A model generated the notes under the pieces. It was given only the letters and a program-made list of their open reading frames with translations. It ran no database searches and was not told the DNA's origin. From Thalassobius sp047123305 (GTDB lineage: Bacteria; Pseudomonadota; Alphaproteobacteria; Rhodobacterales; Rhodobacteraceae): a stretch of 64,000 nucleotides of DNA. Shown in pieces: positions 51,179 through 60,020 of this stretch. Both the position numbers and the translations under genes were made by a program. Every line of letters starts with the position of its first letter. The first letter of the stretch is position 1. The stretch is taken from contig NZ_CP138918.1 in the NCBI RefSeq assembly GCF_047123305.1, positions 682,001 through 746,000 on the forward strand, in the 5' to 3' direction.

Positions 51179-51558
51179 CGGCCGCTGAGATCGACCGAGA
51201 CATTTAACTTGTTGCCATCCGGATCGCGCACATAAGCGCCATAGTAATCCGGGTGGTAGCTGCGTGGCCCCGGCGCGCCTTCATCCCGCCCACCAAGCTC
51301 CAGCGCCTTGGCATGAAACGCATCCACCGCCACCCGATCCTTCGCGTAAAACATCACCTGTGTGCCGTTGCCGTGGGTTGCGGGCTGCTCGTCATAAGGC
51401 AGTAGCACAAACAGCGTGACCTTGCCATCGGGTCCCGCGTAGCCCAACTAACGTGGGACCGTCAGTGCCCTTGTCATGTCGATGGTTTCCAGCAAACCAT
51501 CATAGAAGCGACCAGCCGCCTCCAGATCATTGGTCCCGATGCACACCCCTGACAGCAT
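51175..51558 (-). pseudogene. VOC (glyoxalase-like) family gene with in-frame amber stop
   Basis: From the ATG at 51558, with AGGAGGGG upstream, the frame reads MLSGVCIGTNDLEAAGRFYD and so on to residue 36, where TAG (51448-51450) interrupts it. The same frame continues directly with LGYAGPDGKVTLFVLLPYDE, then HGNGTQVMFYAKDRVAVDAFH and the end YYGAYVRDPDGNKLNV, which is a complete VOC domain of 127 residues. A CAG or GAG codon changed to TAG is the simplest explanation. The 3' end overlaps the LuxR gene by four bases. Restart from the TTG at 51447 would give only the second half. Confidence 0.75.
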
Positions 51559-51699
51559 AATCCCCTCCTGCATTGCTTCTCGCCGTCTTATTTGCGGATT
51601 ACCGGACCAATCACAAGCTGTTGTGGCGTCAACTGAGTGATTGCCCTCGATTAAATGTTCACTTAATGTTCTCACCTCATCAGTATGAGAGGACAAGAC

Positions 51700-52092
51700 A
51701 TGATTGCTGGAAGTTGTTGTTGCGGCGCGGTGAAATTTGAACTGAGCGAAGCGCCCCAGATGATGGGCACCTGCCATTGTTCGCGCTGTCGCAAGCTGGG
51801 CGCCAGCACCATTGTCTTTGTGAAGAAAGCGCAGCTGAACTGGGTTCAAGGCAAGGAAAACGTTGGCCTCTACCAGCCGGAAGCGCCGTATAGATTTCCA
51901 CGCTGTTTCTGCAAGACCTGCGGCAGTTCGCTGGGCGAAATCCTGTCCGAAGAGGACAGTTTTCCGATCGCAGCCAATGCGCTGGACACGGCGTTCGACA
52001 TCCAGAACCAACTGCATGAATTTGTTGCTGAAAAACCGTCGTGGTTTGTCATCGGTGACGATGCCAAACAAACCGCGGGCCACCCCGGGTAA
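51700..52092 (+). CDS. GFA family (CENP-V/GFA domain) zinc protein
   Basis: The protein has 130 residues from the ATG at 51700 with AGGA upstream; an ATG at 51685 is weaker. Zinc cysteines are in GSCCCGAVKFEL, GTCHCSRCRKLGAS and RCFCKTCGSSLGE, as in the glutathione-dependent formaldehyde-activating enzyme family. Most family members have no proven reaction. It is unlinked to fghA and adhC. Confidence 0.9.
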   Translation: MIAGSCCCGAVKFELSEAPQMMGTCHCSRCRKLGASTIVFVKKAQLNWVQGKENVGLYQPEAPYRFPRCFCKTCGSSLGEILSEEDSFPIAANALDTAFDIQNQLHEFVAEKPSWFVIGDDAKQTAGHPG

Positions 52093-52097
52093 ACAAG

Positions 52098-52121
52098 TGG
52101 TGGCCCCTGCTGGGGCCACCA
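52098..52121. terminator. bidirectional terminator-like hairpin
   Basis: A perfect ten-base stem TGGTGGCCCC / GGGGCCACCA with a four-base loop lies between the convergent GFA-family and rpe genes. Confidence 0.7.
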
Positions 52122-52127
52122 AACGGT

Positions 52128-52811
52128 TTATCCCGCAACCGCTGCCTTAATGGCGCGGATGTTGTCGCCATAGGGCGCCGGGTTCGACACCGAGCCACCT
52201 TTGAACACGGCAGAGCCTGCGACCAGCACATCGGCCCCTGCTTCGGCCACCAGCGGGGCGGTTTCCGGGGTCACGCCACCGTCAATCTCGATATGGATCG
52301 GACGGTCGCCAATCATCGCCCGCAGCTTGCGCACCTTTTCAACCTGGCTGTGAATGAACTTCTGGCCGCCAAAGCCGGGGTTCACTGTCATGATGCAGAC
52401 CAGATCCACCATATCCAGAAGATACTCGATATCCTCCAGCCCGGTGCCTGGGTTCAACGCCAGACCGGCTTTGCAGCCCGCGCCACGGATCGCCTGCAGG
52501 GTCCGGTGTGTGTGGTTCCCAGCCTCCAGATGGGCGGTCAGGATGTCGGCACCTGCATCGGCATAGGCATCGATATAGGCATCCACCGGCGAGATCATCA
52601 GATGCACGTCCATCACAGTGTTGATGTGCTTGCGGATCGCTTTGCACAGCGGCGGGCCGAAAGTCAGGTTGGGCACAAAATGCCCGTCCATCACATCCAC
52701 ATGGATCCAGTCGGCACCCTGCGCCTCAACGGCTTCGATTTCCTGGCCAAAATTGGCGAAATCAGCCGACAGGATCGACGGGGCGATTTTCAGGGAACGG
52801 TCAAAACTCAT
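52128..52811 (-). CDS. rpe: ribulose-phosphate 3-epimerase
   Basis: The protein has 227 residues. It interconverts ribulose-5-phosphate and xylulose-5-phosphate. Motifs are IAPSILSADFANFGQEIEAV, WIHVDVMDGHFVPNLTFGP, MDVHLMISP, VCIMTVNPGFGGQKFI and IEIDGGVTPETAP, with metal ligands His, Asp, His and Asp in place. It follows fbp by 23 bases, giving a small carbon-metabolism operon. Confidence 0.96.
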   Translation of the reverse strand: MSFDRSLKIAPSILSADFANFGQEIEAVEAQGADWIHVDVMDGHFVPNLTFGPPLCKAIRKHINTVMDVHLMISPVDAYIDAYADAGADILTAHLEAGNHTHRTLQAIRGAGCKAGLALNPGTGLEDIEYLLDMVDLVCIMTVNPGFGGQKFIHSQVEKVRKLRAMIGDRPIHIEIDGGVTPETAPLVAEAGADVLVAGSAVFKGGSVSNPAPYGDNIRAIKAAVAG

Positions 52812-52834
52812 AGGTCTTCTCCGAGAAAGTGGGG

Positions 52835-53797
52835 TTATTCGCTGAGATCGTGGTGATCGGCCACGCGCTGCACCTTCTGCGCCGAGCCAAAGACCAGCGG
52901 AATGCGGCCGTGCAGGGTCTCTGCCTGCCGCACCAGAATTGGGGTTTCGCCATCGGTGGCATGGCCCTGCGCCTGTTCAATAATGAAAGCGATGGGCGCA
53001 CATTCGTAGACCATGCGCAGACGGCCGTTTTCATAACCGGGACGGGCGTCACCGGGGTACAGGAAGATGCCGCCACGGGTCAGGATCCGGTGGGTTTCCG
53101 CAACAAGTGAGCCGACCCAGCGCATGTTGAAGTCCATGCCGCGCGGGCCGTCTTTGCCTGCCAGACAATTGTCGATGTAGCTGCGCACCGGGGTGGTCCA
53201 GTGGCGGTAGTTGGAGGCGTTGATCGCAAATTCTTTCGATGTCTCCGGCACCGACATCGCTTTTTCGACCAACACAAATTCGCCCTTGGCCGGATCCAGC
53301 ACGTATTGCTGGGTGCCGTCGCCAAAGGTCACCACCAGACAGGTGGCCGGACCATAAAGGATATAGCCGCCACAGATCTGTTCCGACGCTTTGCGCAGGA
53401 AACTCTCCTCAGCACCTTCCTTGGTCTCGAAGATCGAGAAGATGGTGCCGATGGAGACATTCACATCGATGTTGGAGGAGCCATCCAGCGGATCGATGGC
53501 CAGCGCGTATTTGCCGCTTTCCGAGGTCAGCAGCGCCTTTTCCTGTTCCTCAGACGCATACCAGCGCACATCGCCGCCCCGCAGCGCCGCTTCGAACATG
53601 TCGTCGGCCAGCACATCCAGCGCTTTCTGGCCGTCACCGTCACTGTTTTCGCCAACCTGCGCCGCCAGAGACTGGCCCAGACCCGCGCGGGCGATGATGC
53701 CGGCAACGTCGATTGAGACCACGCAAAGCGCGTTGATCGTGTCAAACAGTTCGGCAGGGATAAGGTCGGCGGAAATAACTGGGGCAGGACGGGTCAT
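52835..53797 (-). CDS. fbp: class 1 fructose-1,6-bisphosphatase
   Basis: The protein has 320 residues. The metal-site motif is ALAIDPLDGSSNIDVNVSIGTIFSIF, preceded by WYASEEQEKAL, and the C-terminal GGIFLYPGDARPGYENGRLRMVYE is typical. It removes the 1-phosphate of fructose-1,6-bisphosphate in gluconeogenesis. It is the first gene of the fbp-rpe pair. Confidence 0.95.
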   Translation of the reverse strand: MTRPAPVISADLIPAELFDTINALCVVSIDVAGIIARAGLGQSLAAQVGENSDGDGQKALDVLADDMFEAALRGGDVRWYASEEQEKALLTSESGKYALAIDPLDGSSNIDVNVSIGTIFSIFETKEGAEESFLRKASEQICGGYILYGPATCLVVTFGDGTQQYVLDPAKGEFVLVEKAMSVPETSKEFAINASNYRHWTTPVRSYIDNCLAGKDGPRGMDFNMRWVGSLVAETHRILTRGGIFLYPGDARPGYENGRLRMVYECAPIAFIIEQAQGHATDGETPILVRQAETLHGRIPLVFGSAQKVQRVADHHDLSE

Positions 53798-53920
53798 TGA
53801 GGGCTCCGTTTGGCGCTAAATCAGGACTTGAGGCTGCTATCTCAGAGATTGCGGCAAATTTGAATGGTAGATTTGGTATTCAGACCAATTTCCCCAAAAA
53901 TCACGCCAAAATCGGTGCCT

Positions 53921-53999
53921 CCGCTTTCATCTTGCCCAAAATACTCTGGGGTGAATGTAGTCAAATTCCTGTTTGACCGCAGAGGGGCAACGCCCCTCC
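53921..53999 (+). repeat. dispersed intergenic element, copy 6 (GGGGTGAA type with hairpin)
   Basis: GCTTTCATCTTGCCCAAAAT is followed by ACTCTGGGGTGAA, a 23-base insertion-like spacer and the hairpin GAGGGGC-AAC-GCCCCTC (53982-53998). The hairpin is nearly the same as in the copy at 18520. It lies after the quinone oxidoreductase stop on the minus strand. Confidence 0.7.
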
Positions 54000-54013
54000 A
54001 CCCCCGATGCCGC

Positions 54014-54979
54014 TCAGGGCAGCAGTACAATTTTCCCTACAGCACCCCGGTTCAGGATCCGCGCCAGCACCTCGGGCGCCTCAGCCAGCGGGTAGCGCCC
54101 TTCGATCAGCGGTTTGATCTGGCCGGTTTGATACCAGCCGATGAGCTCTTCCATATTGGCGCCGTAGACCGCTGGTTCGTGTTTGGTGAAATTGCCCCAG
54201 AACACGCCGACGACGGCGTACTCTTTGACCAGTGTCAGGTTCACCGGCAGTTTCGCAATGGTGCCGGAGGCAAAACCGATCACCAGCAGGCGCCCGTTGC
54301 GGGCCATGGCGCGGGAACAGACGTCAAACGCCGCGCCGCCCACCACGTCAAAGACCACATCCGCGCCGCGCCCGTCGGTCAGAGTCTTGATGTCCTCTTT
54401 CAGGGCGTCATAGCCGATGACCTCATCTGCGCCAGCGTCACGGGCAATCTGCTGTTTCTCAGGTGAAGAGCACACCGCGATGACCCGCGCGCCCATGATC
54501 TTGCCAATCTGGATCGCTGCCAGCCCCGTGGCCCCGGCACCGCCCAGTACCACCAGGGTTTCGCCCGCTTGCAGCTGCGCCCGTTGTTTCAGGGCATGAT
54601 GCGAGGTGCCATAGGCCACCAGCAGCGCGTTGGCATCACCGGCATCCATTTCCCCAATCGGGAAAACCGCGGCCTCATGGGCCAGCGCCTGTTCGGCGTA
54701 GCCGCCAAGGTTCAACAAAGCCGCAACCCGTTCCCCGGGTTTGACCCGTGAGACCTCAGCCCCTGTTGCGATCACCTCACCCACGGCCTCCATCCCCGGC
54801 ACAAAGGGCGCTTCTGGCCTCATCTGATAAAGTCCCTGCACCAGCAAGCCGTCGGGGTAGTTGACCCCGGCCGCCTCAACCCGCAACAGCACCTCACGTG
54901 GGCCGGGGGTGGGGGCTGCCATCTCATCGTAGCGCAGCTGCTCCAACGGGCCGAAACCGTCACAAATCACCGCTTTCAT
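54014..54979 (-). CDS. zinc-independent NADPH:quinone oxidoreductase family (MDR)
   Basis: The protein has 321 residues. It is a medium-chain reductase without zinc cysteines: MAAPTPGPREVLLRVEAAGVNYPDGLLVQG, FVPGMEAVGEVIATG, and the NADPH motif VVLGGAGATGLAAIQIGKIMGARVIAVCSS. QOR-like proteins reduce quinones or enoyl thioesters. It is divergent from the acyl-CoA synthetase gene and may share its regulation. Confidence 0.9.
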   Translation of the reverse strand: MKAVICDGFGPLEQLRYDEMAAPTPGPREVLLRVEAAGVNYPDGLLVQGLYQMRPEAPFVPGMEAVGEVIATGAEVSRVKPGERVAALLNLGGYAEQALAHEAAVFPIGEMDAGDANALLVAYGTSHHALKQRAQLQAGETLVVLGGAGATGLAAIQIGKIMGARVIAVCSSPEKQQIARDAGADEVIGYDALKEDIKTLTDGRGADVVFDVVGGAAFDVCSRAMARNGRLLVIGFASGTIAKLPVNLTLVKEYAVVGVFWGNFTKHEPAVYGANMEELIGWYQTGQIKPLIEGRYPLAEAPEVLARILNRGAVGKIVLLP

Positions 54980-55184
54980 TCAACATTCCTCCGCTTGCAC
55001 TTTAATGTGCGTTGCCTCTGAAGCTGACCCAGCGCAGACCGTCGGGCAAGCCTGCCAGGCGCTGCTTCCGACAAGCCCCTGAAATTGTGCAAAATTACGC
55101 TCCGTCGCAATTGTCGCTTTCGCTTTTGTAATTGCTTCCGCTCGGGCTACCTTCGCCGAAAGGGAGAACAAAAGGGAGGAGATC

Positions 55185-56816
55185 ATGCAGGGCATGATGA
55201 TGCATCGTCCGCTGCTGATCAGCGACATTCTGAGCTACGCCGCCGAGGCACACCCCCGGGCCGAGATCATCTCGGCGCGGACCGAGGGCGACATCCACCG
55301 GCAGACCTATGGCGAGACATTGTTGCGGGTGAACCAGCTGGCCAATGCGCTGAAGGCGCAGGGCGTTGAGATCGGGGATCGGGTCGCGACGCTGGCGTGG
55401 AATGGCTACCGCCATTTCGAGCTTTACTATGCGGTGTCCGGCATGGGGGCGATCTGTCATACGATCAACCCACGTCTGTCAACAGAGCAGTTGATCTATA
55501 TCGTCAACCACGCCGAAGATAAGCTGATGTTTGTCGACACCACCTTTGTACCGGTTCTTGAGGCGGTGAAGGAGCATCTGCCAGCAGACATGGTCTATGT
55601 GGTAATGACGGACCGCGACCACATGCCGGACAACAGCCTGAACGCGCTGTGTTACGAAGAGCTGCTGGCGGCGGAATCCGATGTCTGCACCTTCCCCGAG
55701 TTTGACGAAAACACCGCCTCTGGCCTGTGCTACACCTCTGGCACCACGGGCAACCCCAAAGGCGCGCTTTATACCCACCGTTCGTCGGTGCTGCATGCGA
55801 TGATGATCTGCGCCTGTCTTGGCCAGACCCTGCCCGAGGGAAAATCGGTGCTGCCTGTGGTGCCTTTGTTCCATGTGAACGCCTGGGGTCTGCCCTATTC
55901 GGCGCCGCTTCTGGGGCTGAACATGGTGATGCCCGGCCCCGCGTTGGACGGGCCAAGCCTATTCAAACTGATGGATCAGGAAAAAGTCCATTCCGCCTGG
56001 GGTGTGCCAACCGTCTGGATGGGCCTTCTGGCCGAGATCGAGGCCCAGGGGCGCAAACCCGAAGGTTTTGCCGATCTGGTGGTCGGCGGCTCGGCGGCAC
56101 CACGGGTGATGATCGAAAAGCTGGAGAAACTGGAAGTCGCCGTGGGCCACGCCTGGGGGATGACCGAGATGAGCCCGATCGGCACCCACGGCAACATGCC
56201 CAGCTGGGTCAAAGCCCTGCCCTTTGATGAGATGGTCGACAAGAAAAGCCTGCAGGGCCGTCGCGTCTTTGGTGTTGATATGAAGATCGTGGACGACAAT
56301 GGCGTTGCGCAGCCACATGACGGTGAGGCCGTGGGGGAGCTGTTTGTGCGCGGCAACACCGTGGTTTCGGGCTATTTCAACAACGAAGACGCCAGCGCCG
56401 CCGCGATGGACAGCGATGGCTGGTTTGGCACCGGCGACATCGCCAGTTTGGATGCCAACGGGTTCCTATCCATTCAGGACCGCGCCAAGGACCTGATCAA
56501 ATCGGGGGGCGAGTGGATTTCCTCCATTGATCTGGAAAACGCCGCCATGTCCCATCCCGACATCGCAAATTGCGCGGCCGTGGCCATTGCCCATCCGAAA
56601 TGGGACGAACGCCCCATTCTGGTTGCGGTGCCGGCGGGTGAGGCGCGTCCCAGTCTTGAGGATGTCCACGCCCATATGTCCGAACATTTCGCCAAGTGGC
56701 AGCTGCCGGACGATCTGGTCTGGGTCGAGGATCTGCCGCTGACCGCGACGGGCAAAATCTCCAAGCTGACCTTGCGCAAACGGATGGCGGATTACGTGCT
56801 GCCGGACCTGCGTTGA
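55185..56816 (+). CDS. acyl-CoA synthetase, DmdB-like
   Basis: The protein has 543 residues. Adenylation motifs are LCYTSGTTGNPKGALYTHRS, HAWGMTEMSPIGTHG, GWFGTGDIASLDANGFLSIQDRAKDLIKSGGEWISS, and the C-terminal lysine in TATGKISKLTLRKRM. The N-terminal part (RVATLAWNGYRHFELYYAVSGMGAICHTINPRL) is close to the methylmercaptopropionate-CoA ligase DmdB group of Roseobacter, which also accepts short fatty acids. AGGAG precedes the ATG. The substrate cannot be fixed; other DMSP genes (dmdA, dmdC, dmdD) are not beside it. Confidence 0.87.
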   Translation: MQGMMMHRPLLISDILSYAAEAHPRAEIISARTEGDIHRQTYGETLLRVNQLANALKAQGVEIGDRVATLAWNGYRHFELYYAVSGMGAICHTINPRLSTEQLIYIVNHAEDKLMFVDTTFVPVLEAVKEHLPADMVYVVMTDRDHMPDNSLNALCYEELLAAESDVCTFPEFDENTASGLCYTSGTTGNPKGALYTHRSSVLHAMMICACLGQTLPEGKSVLPVVPLFHVNAWGLPYSAPLLGLNMVMPGPALDGPSLFKLMDQEKVHSAWGVPTVWMGLLAEIEAQGRKPEGFADLVVGGSAAPRVMIEKLEKLEVAVGHAWGMTEMSPIGTHGNMPSWVKALPFDEMVDKKSLQGRRVFGVDMKIVDDNGVAQPHDGEAVGELFVRGNTVVSGYFNNEDASAAAMDSDGWFGTGDIASLDANGFLSIQDRAKDLIKSGGEWISSIDLENAAMSHPDIANCAAVAIAHPKWDERPILVAVPAGEARPSLEDVHAHMSEHFAKWQLPDDLVWVEDLPLTATGKISKLTLRKRMADYVLPDLR

Positions 56817-56838
56817 CGGCCCACAAACAGAACGGATG

Positions 56839-56866
56839 AAAGGCGGGGCAACACCCCGCCTTTTTT
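56839..56866 (+). terminator. rho-independent terminator of the acyl-CoA synthetase gene
   Basis: A stem AAAGGCGGGG / CCCCGCCTTT with a five-base loop runs into six Ts. It is a strong classical terminator, 22 bases after the stop. Confidence 0.93.
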
Positions 56867-56907
56867 ATTGGCGGCAGCGCGCTAGATTTTCCTGAGATCC
56901 AAAATAA

Positions 56908-56996
56908 ATGCACCCGGTCGACCGCCGCCAACCGGGTGCCACCCCTCCTGAGTACAGGAGTTGGCGAAACAGGGCTCCTCCCTTCCCCGTTTCGCA
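56908..56996. ncRNA. candidate structured small RNA with CUCCUCCC loop
   Basis: Three consecutive hairpins fill this stretch. The first is GCACCCGGT / ACCGGGTGC (56910-56918 with 56931-56939). The second is CTCCT / AGGAG (56945-56949 with 56956-56960). The third is GCGAAAC / GTTTCGC (56964-56970 with 56989-56995), extended by GGG/CCC, with loop CTCCTCCCTT. An anti-Shine-Dalgarno CUCCUCCC in a loop is the hallmark of the alphaproteobacterial CcsR ('cuckoo') small RNAs. On the other strand the first hairpin would end in ATTTATTTT, like a terminator, so orientation is undecided. No coding frame fits here. Confidence 0.45.
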
Positions 56997-57053
56997 GGAA
57001 CTGATTCGTCAGGAACTATAGGGGCAACTTTCTAGAATCGCCTAGGATTTTTC

Positions 57054-57077
57054 TTTGACACCCCCTTGTGTGTCAAA
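57054..57077. promoter_or_regulatory. perfect inverted repeat, candidate operator of the acyl-CoA operon
   Basis: TTTGACAC and GTGTCAAA are separated by eight bases. The TTGACA inside the left arm could also be a -35 box. It lies 130 bases before the acyl-CoA dehydrogenase start, in the 390-base gap after the acyl-CoA synthetase gene, a likely place for a TetR-type or similar repressor. Confidence 0.5.
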
Positions 57078-57206
57078 AACCTTCGGTTGCCTGATCGGGC
57101 CCGCTGCCACTCTGCGACGTTGCGTTCCCTTAACGTCAGCTGGCTTGTCCGGGCCAATTTGCCCCCCTATCCTCCGGCTTTGAAACATGCATCAGGGAGG
57201 GGTGAC

Positions 57207-58403
57207 ATGGAGCAGGCGCAGAACGCTCAAGCGGCTTTCCGCAAAGAGATTTCCAACTGGATCGACAGCCATTGCCCCACCAGTCTGCGCGATCAGAACC
57301 TTGGCGAAGACGGCATCGTCTGGGGTGGCAAACGCTGGCAGTTCCAGCGCGAGGACCAGAAAACCTGGCTTGAGGCCGCGATTGTCAAAGGATTGACCGC
57401 CCCCACGTGGCCCAAACCCTACGGCGGCGCAGGGTTCAGCCGCGCGGAAGAAAAGATCTTCCGCGAGGAAATGACCGAGCTCGGCGCGCCCTCACCACTA
57501 GAAAGCTTTGGCCTGTGGATGCTGGGCCCAGCGCTTTTGGGATTTGGCAGCGAGGCCCAAAAACGCCACTTCCTGCCCCCCGTCACTTGGGGCGAGGTCC
57601 GCTGGTGCCAGGGCTATTCCGAACCCGGCGCAGGGTCGGATCTGGCAAACGTGCAGACCCGCGCAGAAGACATGGGCGATCATTGGCTGGTCAATGGTCA
57701 GAAAATCTGGACCTCCTACGCGGATCAGGCGGATTGGATCTTTGCCCTGGTGCGCACTGACCGCGATGCGCCAAAACACAAGGGCATCACCTTCCTTTTG
57801 ATCGACATGGAAAGCGCCGGGGTGACCACGCGGCCGATTCAGCTGATTTCAGGTAAGTCGCCTTTCTGCGAAACCTTCTTTGACAATGTGAAGGTGCCCA
57901 AGACCTATGGTGACGGCATCGACGCCCAAGTTGGGGAGGTCAACCGCGGTTGGGATGTGGCGAAATATCTGCTGACCCATGAGAGGGAGATGATCGGCGA
58001 TGGCGCGGGCGGGCTGCTGTCGGGTCGTGCTGTTGGCAGCTTCCTACAAGACATCGACGACGCTGTGCTGGCAGATCCGGTGATCCGGGCGCAGGCCATG
58101 ACGCTTGAGGTAGATGACATGGCCTTTGCCCTCACTCTGCAGCGCTACAAGGACCGCGCTGAGGCGGGGACCTCCTTAGGCGATTCCTCGGCGATGTTGA
58201 AATATGCGGGGACCGAGTTGAACAAACGGCGCTACGAATTGCTGATGTCCGCTGCTGGGGCGGATGGTCTGGAATGGGATGGGGCCCACGGCGCGTTGTC
58301 ACCGGAATGGCTGCGCAGCAAGGCAAACTCCATCGAGGGCGGCACTTCTGAGGTGATGCTGGAAATCATCTCGAAACGGCTTCTCGGGATGCCGATGAAA
58401 TGA
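57207..58403 (+). CDS. acyl-CoA dehydrogenase (large-type subunit, SIEGGTSEV ending)
   Basis: The protein has 398 residues from the ATG at 57207, with GGGAGGGG upstream; a longer frame from 57066 crosses the promoter region. It is an FAD-dependent acyl-CoA dehydrogenase: TWPKPYGGAGFSRAEEKIFREE, WCQGYSEPGAGSDLANVQTRAE, VNGQKIWTSYADQADWIFALVRTD, and the C-terminal NSIEGGTSEVMLEIISKRLLG, which carries the expected catalytic glutamate region. It is followed by a second, shorter homologue ten bases later, and the two may form a heteromeric enzyme as known for FadE pairs. Confidence 0.93.
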   Translation: MEQAQNAQAAFRKEISNWIDSHCPTSLRDQNLGEDGIVWGGKRWQFQREDQKTWLEAAIVKGLTAPTWPKPYGGAGFSRAEEKIFREEMTELGAPSPLESFGLWMLGPALLGFGSEAQKRHFLPPVTWGEVRWCQGYSEPGAGSDLANVQTRAEDMGDHWLVNGQKIWTSYADQADWIFALVRTDRDAPKHKGITFLLIDMESAGVTTRPIQLISGKSPFCETFFDNVKVPKTYGDGIDAQVGEVNRGWDVAKYLLTHEREMIGDGAGGLLSGRAVGSFLQDIDDAVLADPVIRAQAMTLEVDDMAFALTLQRYKDRAEAGTSLGDSSAMLKYAGTELNKRRYELLMSAAGADGLEWDGAHGALSPEWLRSKANSIEGGTSEVMLEIISKRLLGMPMK

Positions 58404-58413
58404 GGGGCGAAGT

Positions 58414-59532
58414 ATGACAGACATTCAGACCCTGATTGAAAGCGAAGATGAGGTCATGCTGCGGGATGCCGCGCGCGGTTTCTTGGCCGAGGCCGCGCCG
58501 GTGTCCGCCTTCCGCGCCCTGCGCGATGCGGGCGGGGCCTATGACAAGGCGCTTTGGTCCGAGATGGCGCAAATGGGCTGGACCGGTGTTCTGGTGCCAG
58601 AGGCGCAGGGTGGCGCGGATATGGGCCATCGCGCGGCAGGAATTCTGGCCGAGGAAATGGGGGCAAACCTTGTCGCCTCCCCCTTTCTGTCCACCGCCGT
58701 GATCGCCGCTACCGTGCTGCGGGGCGCAGGCGCGCAGGCGCGGCTGGAACAAATTACGCAGGGTGAAGTGACCTATGCGCTGGCCGTGGATGAGGGCAAC
58801 AAACACGCGCCCGATGCCGTTACGATGAGGGCAGAGCCTGTGGGCAATGGCTACCGCCTAAGCGGTACGAAACGGCTGGTTGCAGATGGTGGGTTTGCTG
58901 ACCGGCTCTTGGTGCTGGCACGGACTTCGGACACGGGGCTGACGCTGTTTGATCTGGAGGCTGGTGCCGCCGGTTTGGCACGAACCCCAAAGCGCACCAT
59001 CGATGGGCGGGATCATGCGGATCTGTCGTTTGACGGGGTCGAGGCCACGGGGGCAGACATCCTTGGCACACTCGGCGATGGTCTTACTGCGCTGGGCCCT
59101 GGCCTGCTGGCCGGACAGGCCGCTGTCGCAGCCGAGCTAAGCGGGCTGGCGCGTCAGGCGGCAGGCATAACGCTGGCCTATCTGGGCGAACGCAAACAGT
59201 TCGGTCGCGCCATCGGCAGCTTTCAGGCGCTGCAACACCGCGCTGCGCATCTTTATGCGGAGCAGGAAATCACCCTGTCCGCCCTCATAAATGCCGGTCG
59301 GGTGCTGGACCATACGCCTGCGGAGGCAGAGCTGGCGGTCTCCCTGGCCAAAGCCCGTGCCACCGCAACCGCAAGACTGACTGTGTCAGAGGCGGTACAG
59401 ATGCACGGCGGCATCGGCATGACTGATGAACATGACATTGGGTTTTACATGAAACGCGCCCGCGTCGGGGCGGAATACCTTGGCGATTATGGCTACCACG
59501 CTGCCCGCATTGCGGCTGCACGTGGTTTCTGA
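58414..59532 (+). CDS. acyl-CoA dehydrogenase (partner subunit)
   Basis: The protein has 372 residues. It has the ACAD fold but a weakly conserved N-terminal half (SAFRALRDAGGAYDKALWSEMAQMGWTGVLVPEAQGG) and the C-terminal segment QMHGGIGMTDEHDIGFYMKRARVGAEYLGD, without an IEG glutamate motif like that of its neighbour. Tandem pairs of this kind usually form alpha2beta2 enzymes in which only one partner is catalytic. That is inference here. Confidence 0.92.
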   Translation: MTDIQTLIESEDEVMLRDAARGFLAEAAPVSAFRALRDAGGAYDKALWSEMAQMGWTGVLVPEAQGGADMGHRAAGILAEEMGANLVASPFLSTAVIAATVLRGAGAQARLEQITQGEVTYALAVDEGNKHAPDAVTMRAEPVGNGYRLSGTKRLVADGGFADRLLVLARTSDTGLTLFDLEAGAAGLARTPKRTIDGRDHADLSFDGVEATGADILGTLGDGLTALGPGLLAGQAAVAAELSGLARQAAGITLAYLGERKQFGRAIGSFQALQHRAAHLYAEQEITLSALINAGRVLDHTPAEAELAVSLAKARATATARLTVSEAVQMHGGIGMTDEHDIGFYMKRARVGAEYLGDYGYHAARIAAARGF

Positions 59533-59552
59533 CTGGGTAAGAAGGACAAGAC

Positions 59553-60020
59553 ATGAGTGATATCACAAAATCTCAACTGCTGGCGTCCAAAGGCGCCGAT
59601 ATGGGCACCTCCCGCTGGTTCGAGATTGATCAGAGCCGCATCGATATTTTTGCCGATGTGACAGAGGACCAGCAATTCATTCATGTCGACCCTGCGCGCG
59701 CAGCAGAGACACCGTTTGGCAGCACCATTGCCCATGGGTTCCTGTCGCTGTCGCTGCTGTCGGCGATGATGCTGGACGGGTTTCCCAAGATGACGGGCAT
59801 GCAGATGGGGGTGAACTACGGCTTTGACAAGGTACGCTTCACCGCCCCCGTGCCGGTGGGCGCGCGGGTGCGCGGGCACTTCAAACTGGCCGATGTGGCC
59901 GAGCTGCGCCCCGGTGAGATTCAGACAACCTCGGAAGTGACGGTCGAAATTGAAGGGCAGGACCGGCCTGCCCTTGTCGCGCTGTGGCTGGGCCGGTTCT
60001 ATTTCGGAGAAGAGACATGA
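59553..60020 (+). CDS. MaoC family (R)-hydratase
   Basis: The protein has 155 residues. The hydratase-2 motif is FADVTEDQQFIHVDPARAAETPFGSTIAHGFL, with the catalytic Asp and His. It would hydrate the enoyl-CoA made by the dehydrogenases. It overlaps the SDR gene by four bases (ATGA). Confidence 0.92.
   Translation: MSDITKSQLLASKGADMGTSRWFEIDQSRIDIFADVTEDQQFIHVDPARAAETPFGSTIAHGFLSLSLLSAMMLDGFPKMTGMQMGVNYGFDKVRFTAPVPVGARVRGHFKLADVAELRPGEIQTTSEVTVEIEGQDRPALVALWLGRFYFGEET

Larger units (their letters stand above)
56817..57206. other. 390-base intergenic region with dense structure
   Basis: It holds the terminator at 56839-56866, the three-hairpin stretch at 56908-56996, a weak CTAG-bounded hairpin followed by ATTTTTCTTT at 57032-57055, and the inverted repeat at 57054-57077. 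From 57078 to 57206 I see only the promoter-proximal leader and the ribosome binding site of the acyl-CoA dehydrogenase gene. Confidence 0.6.
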
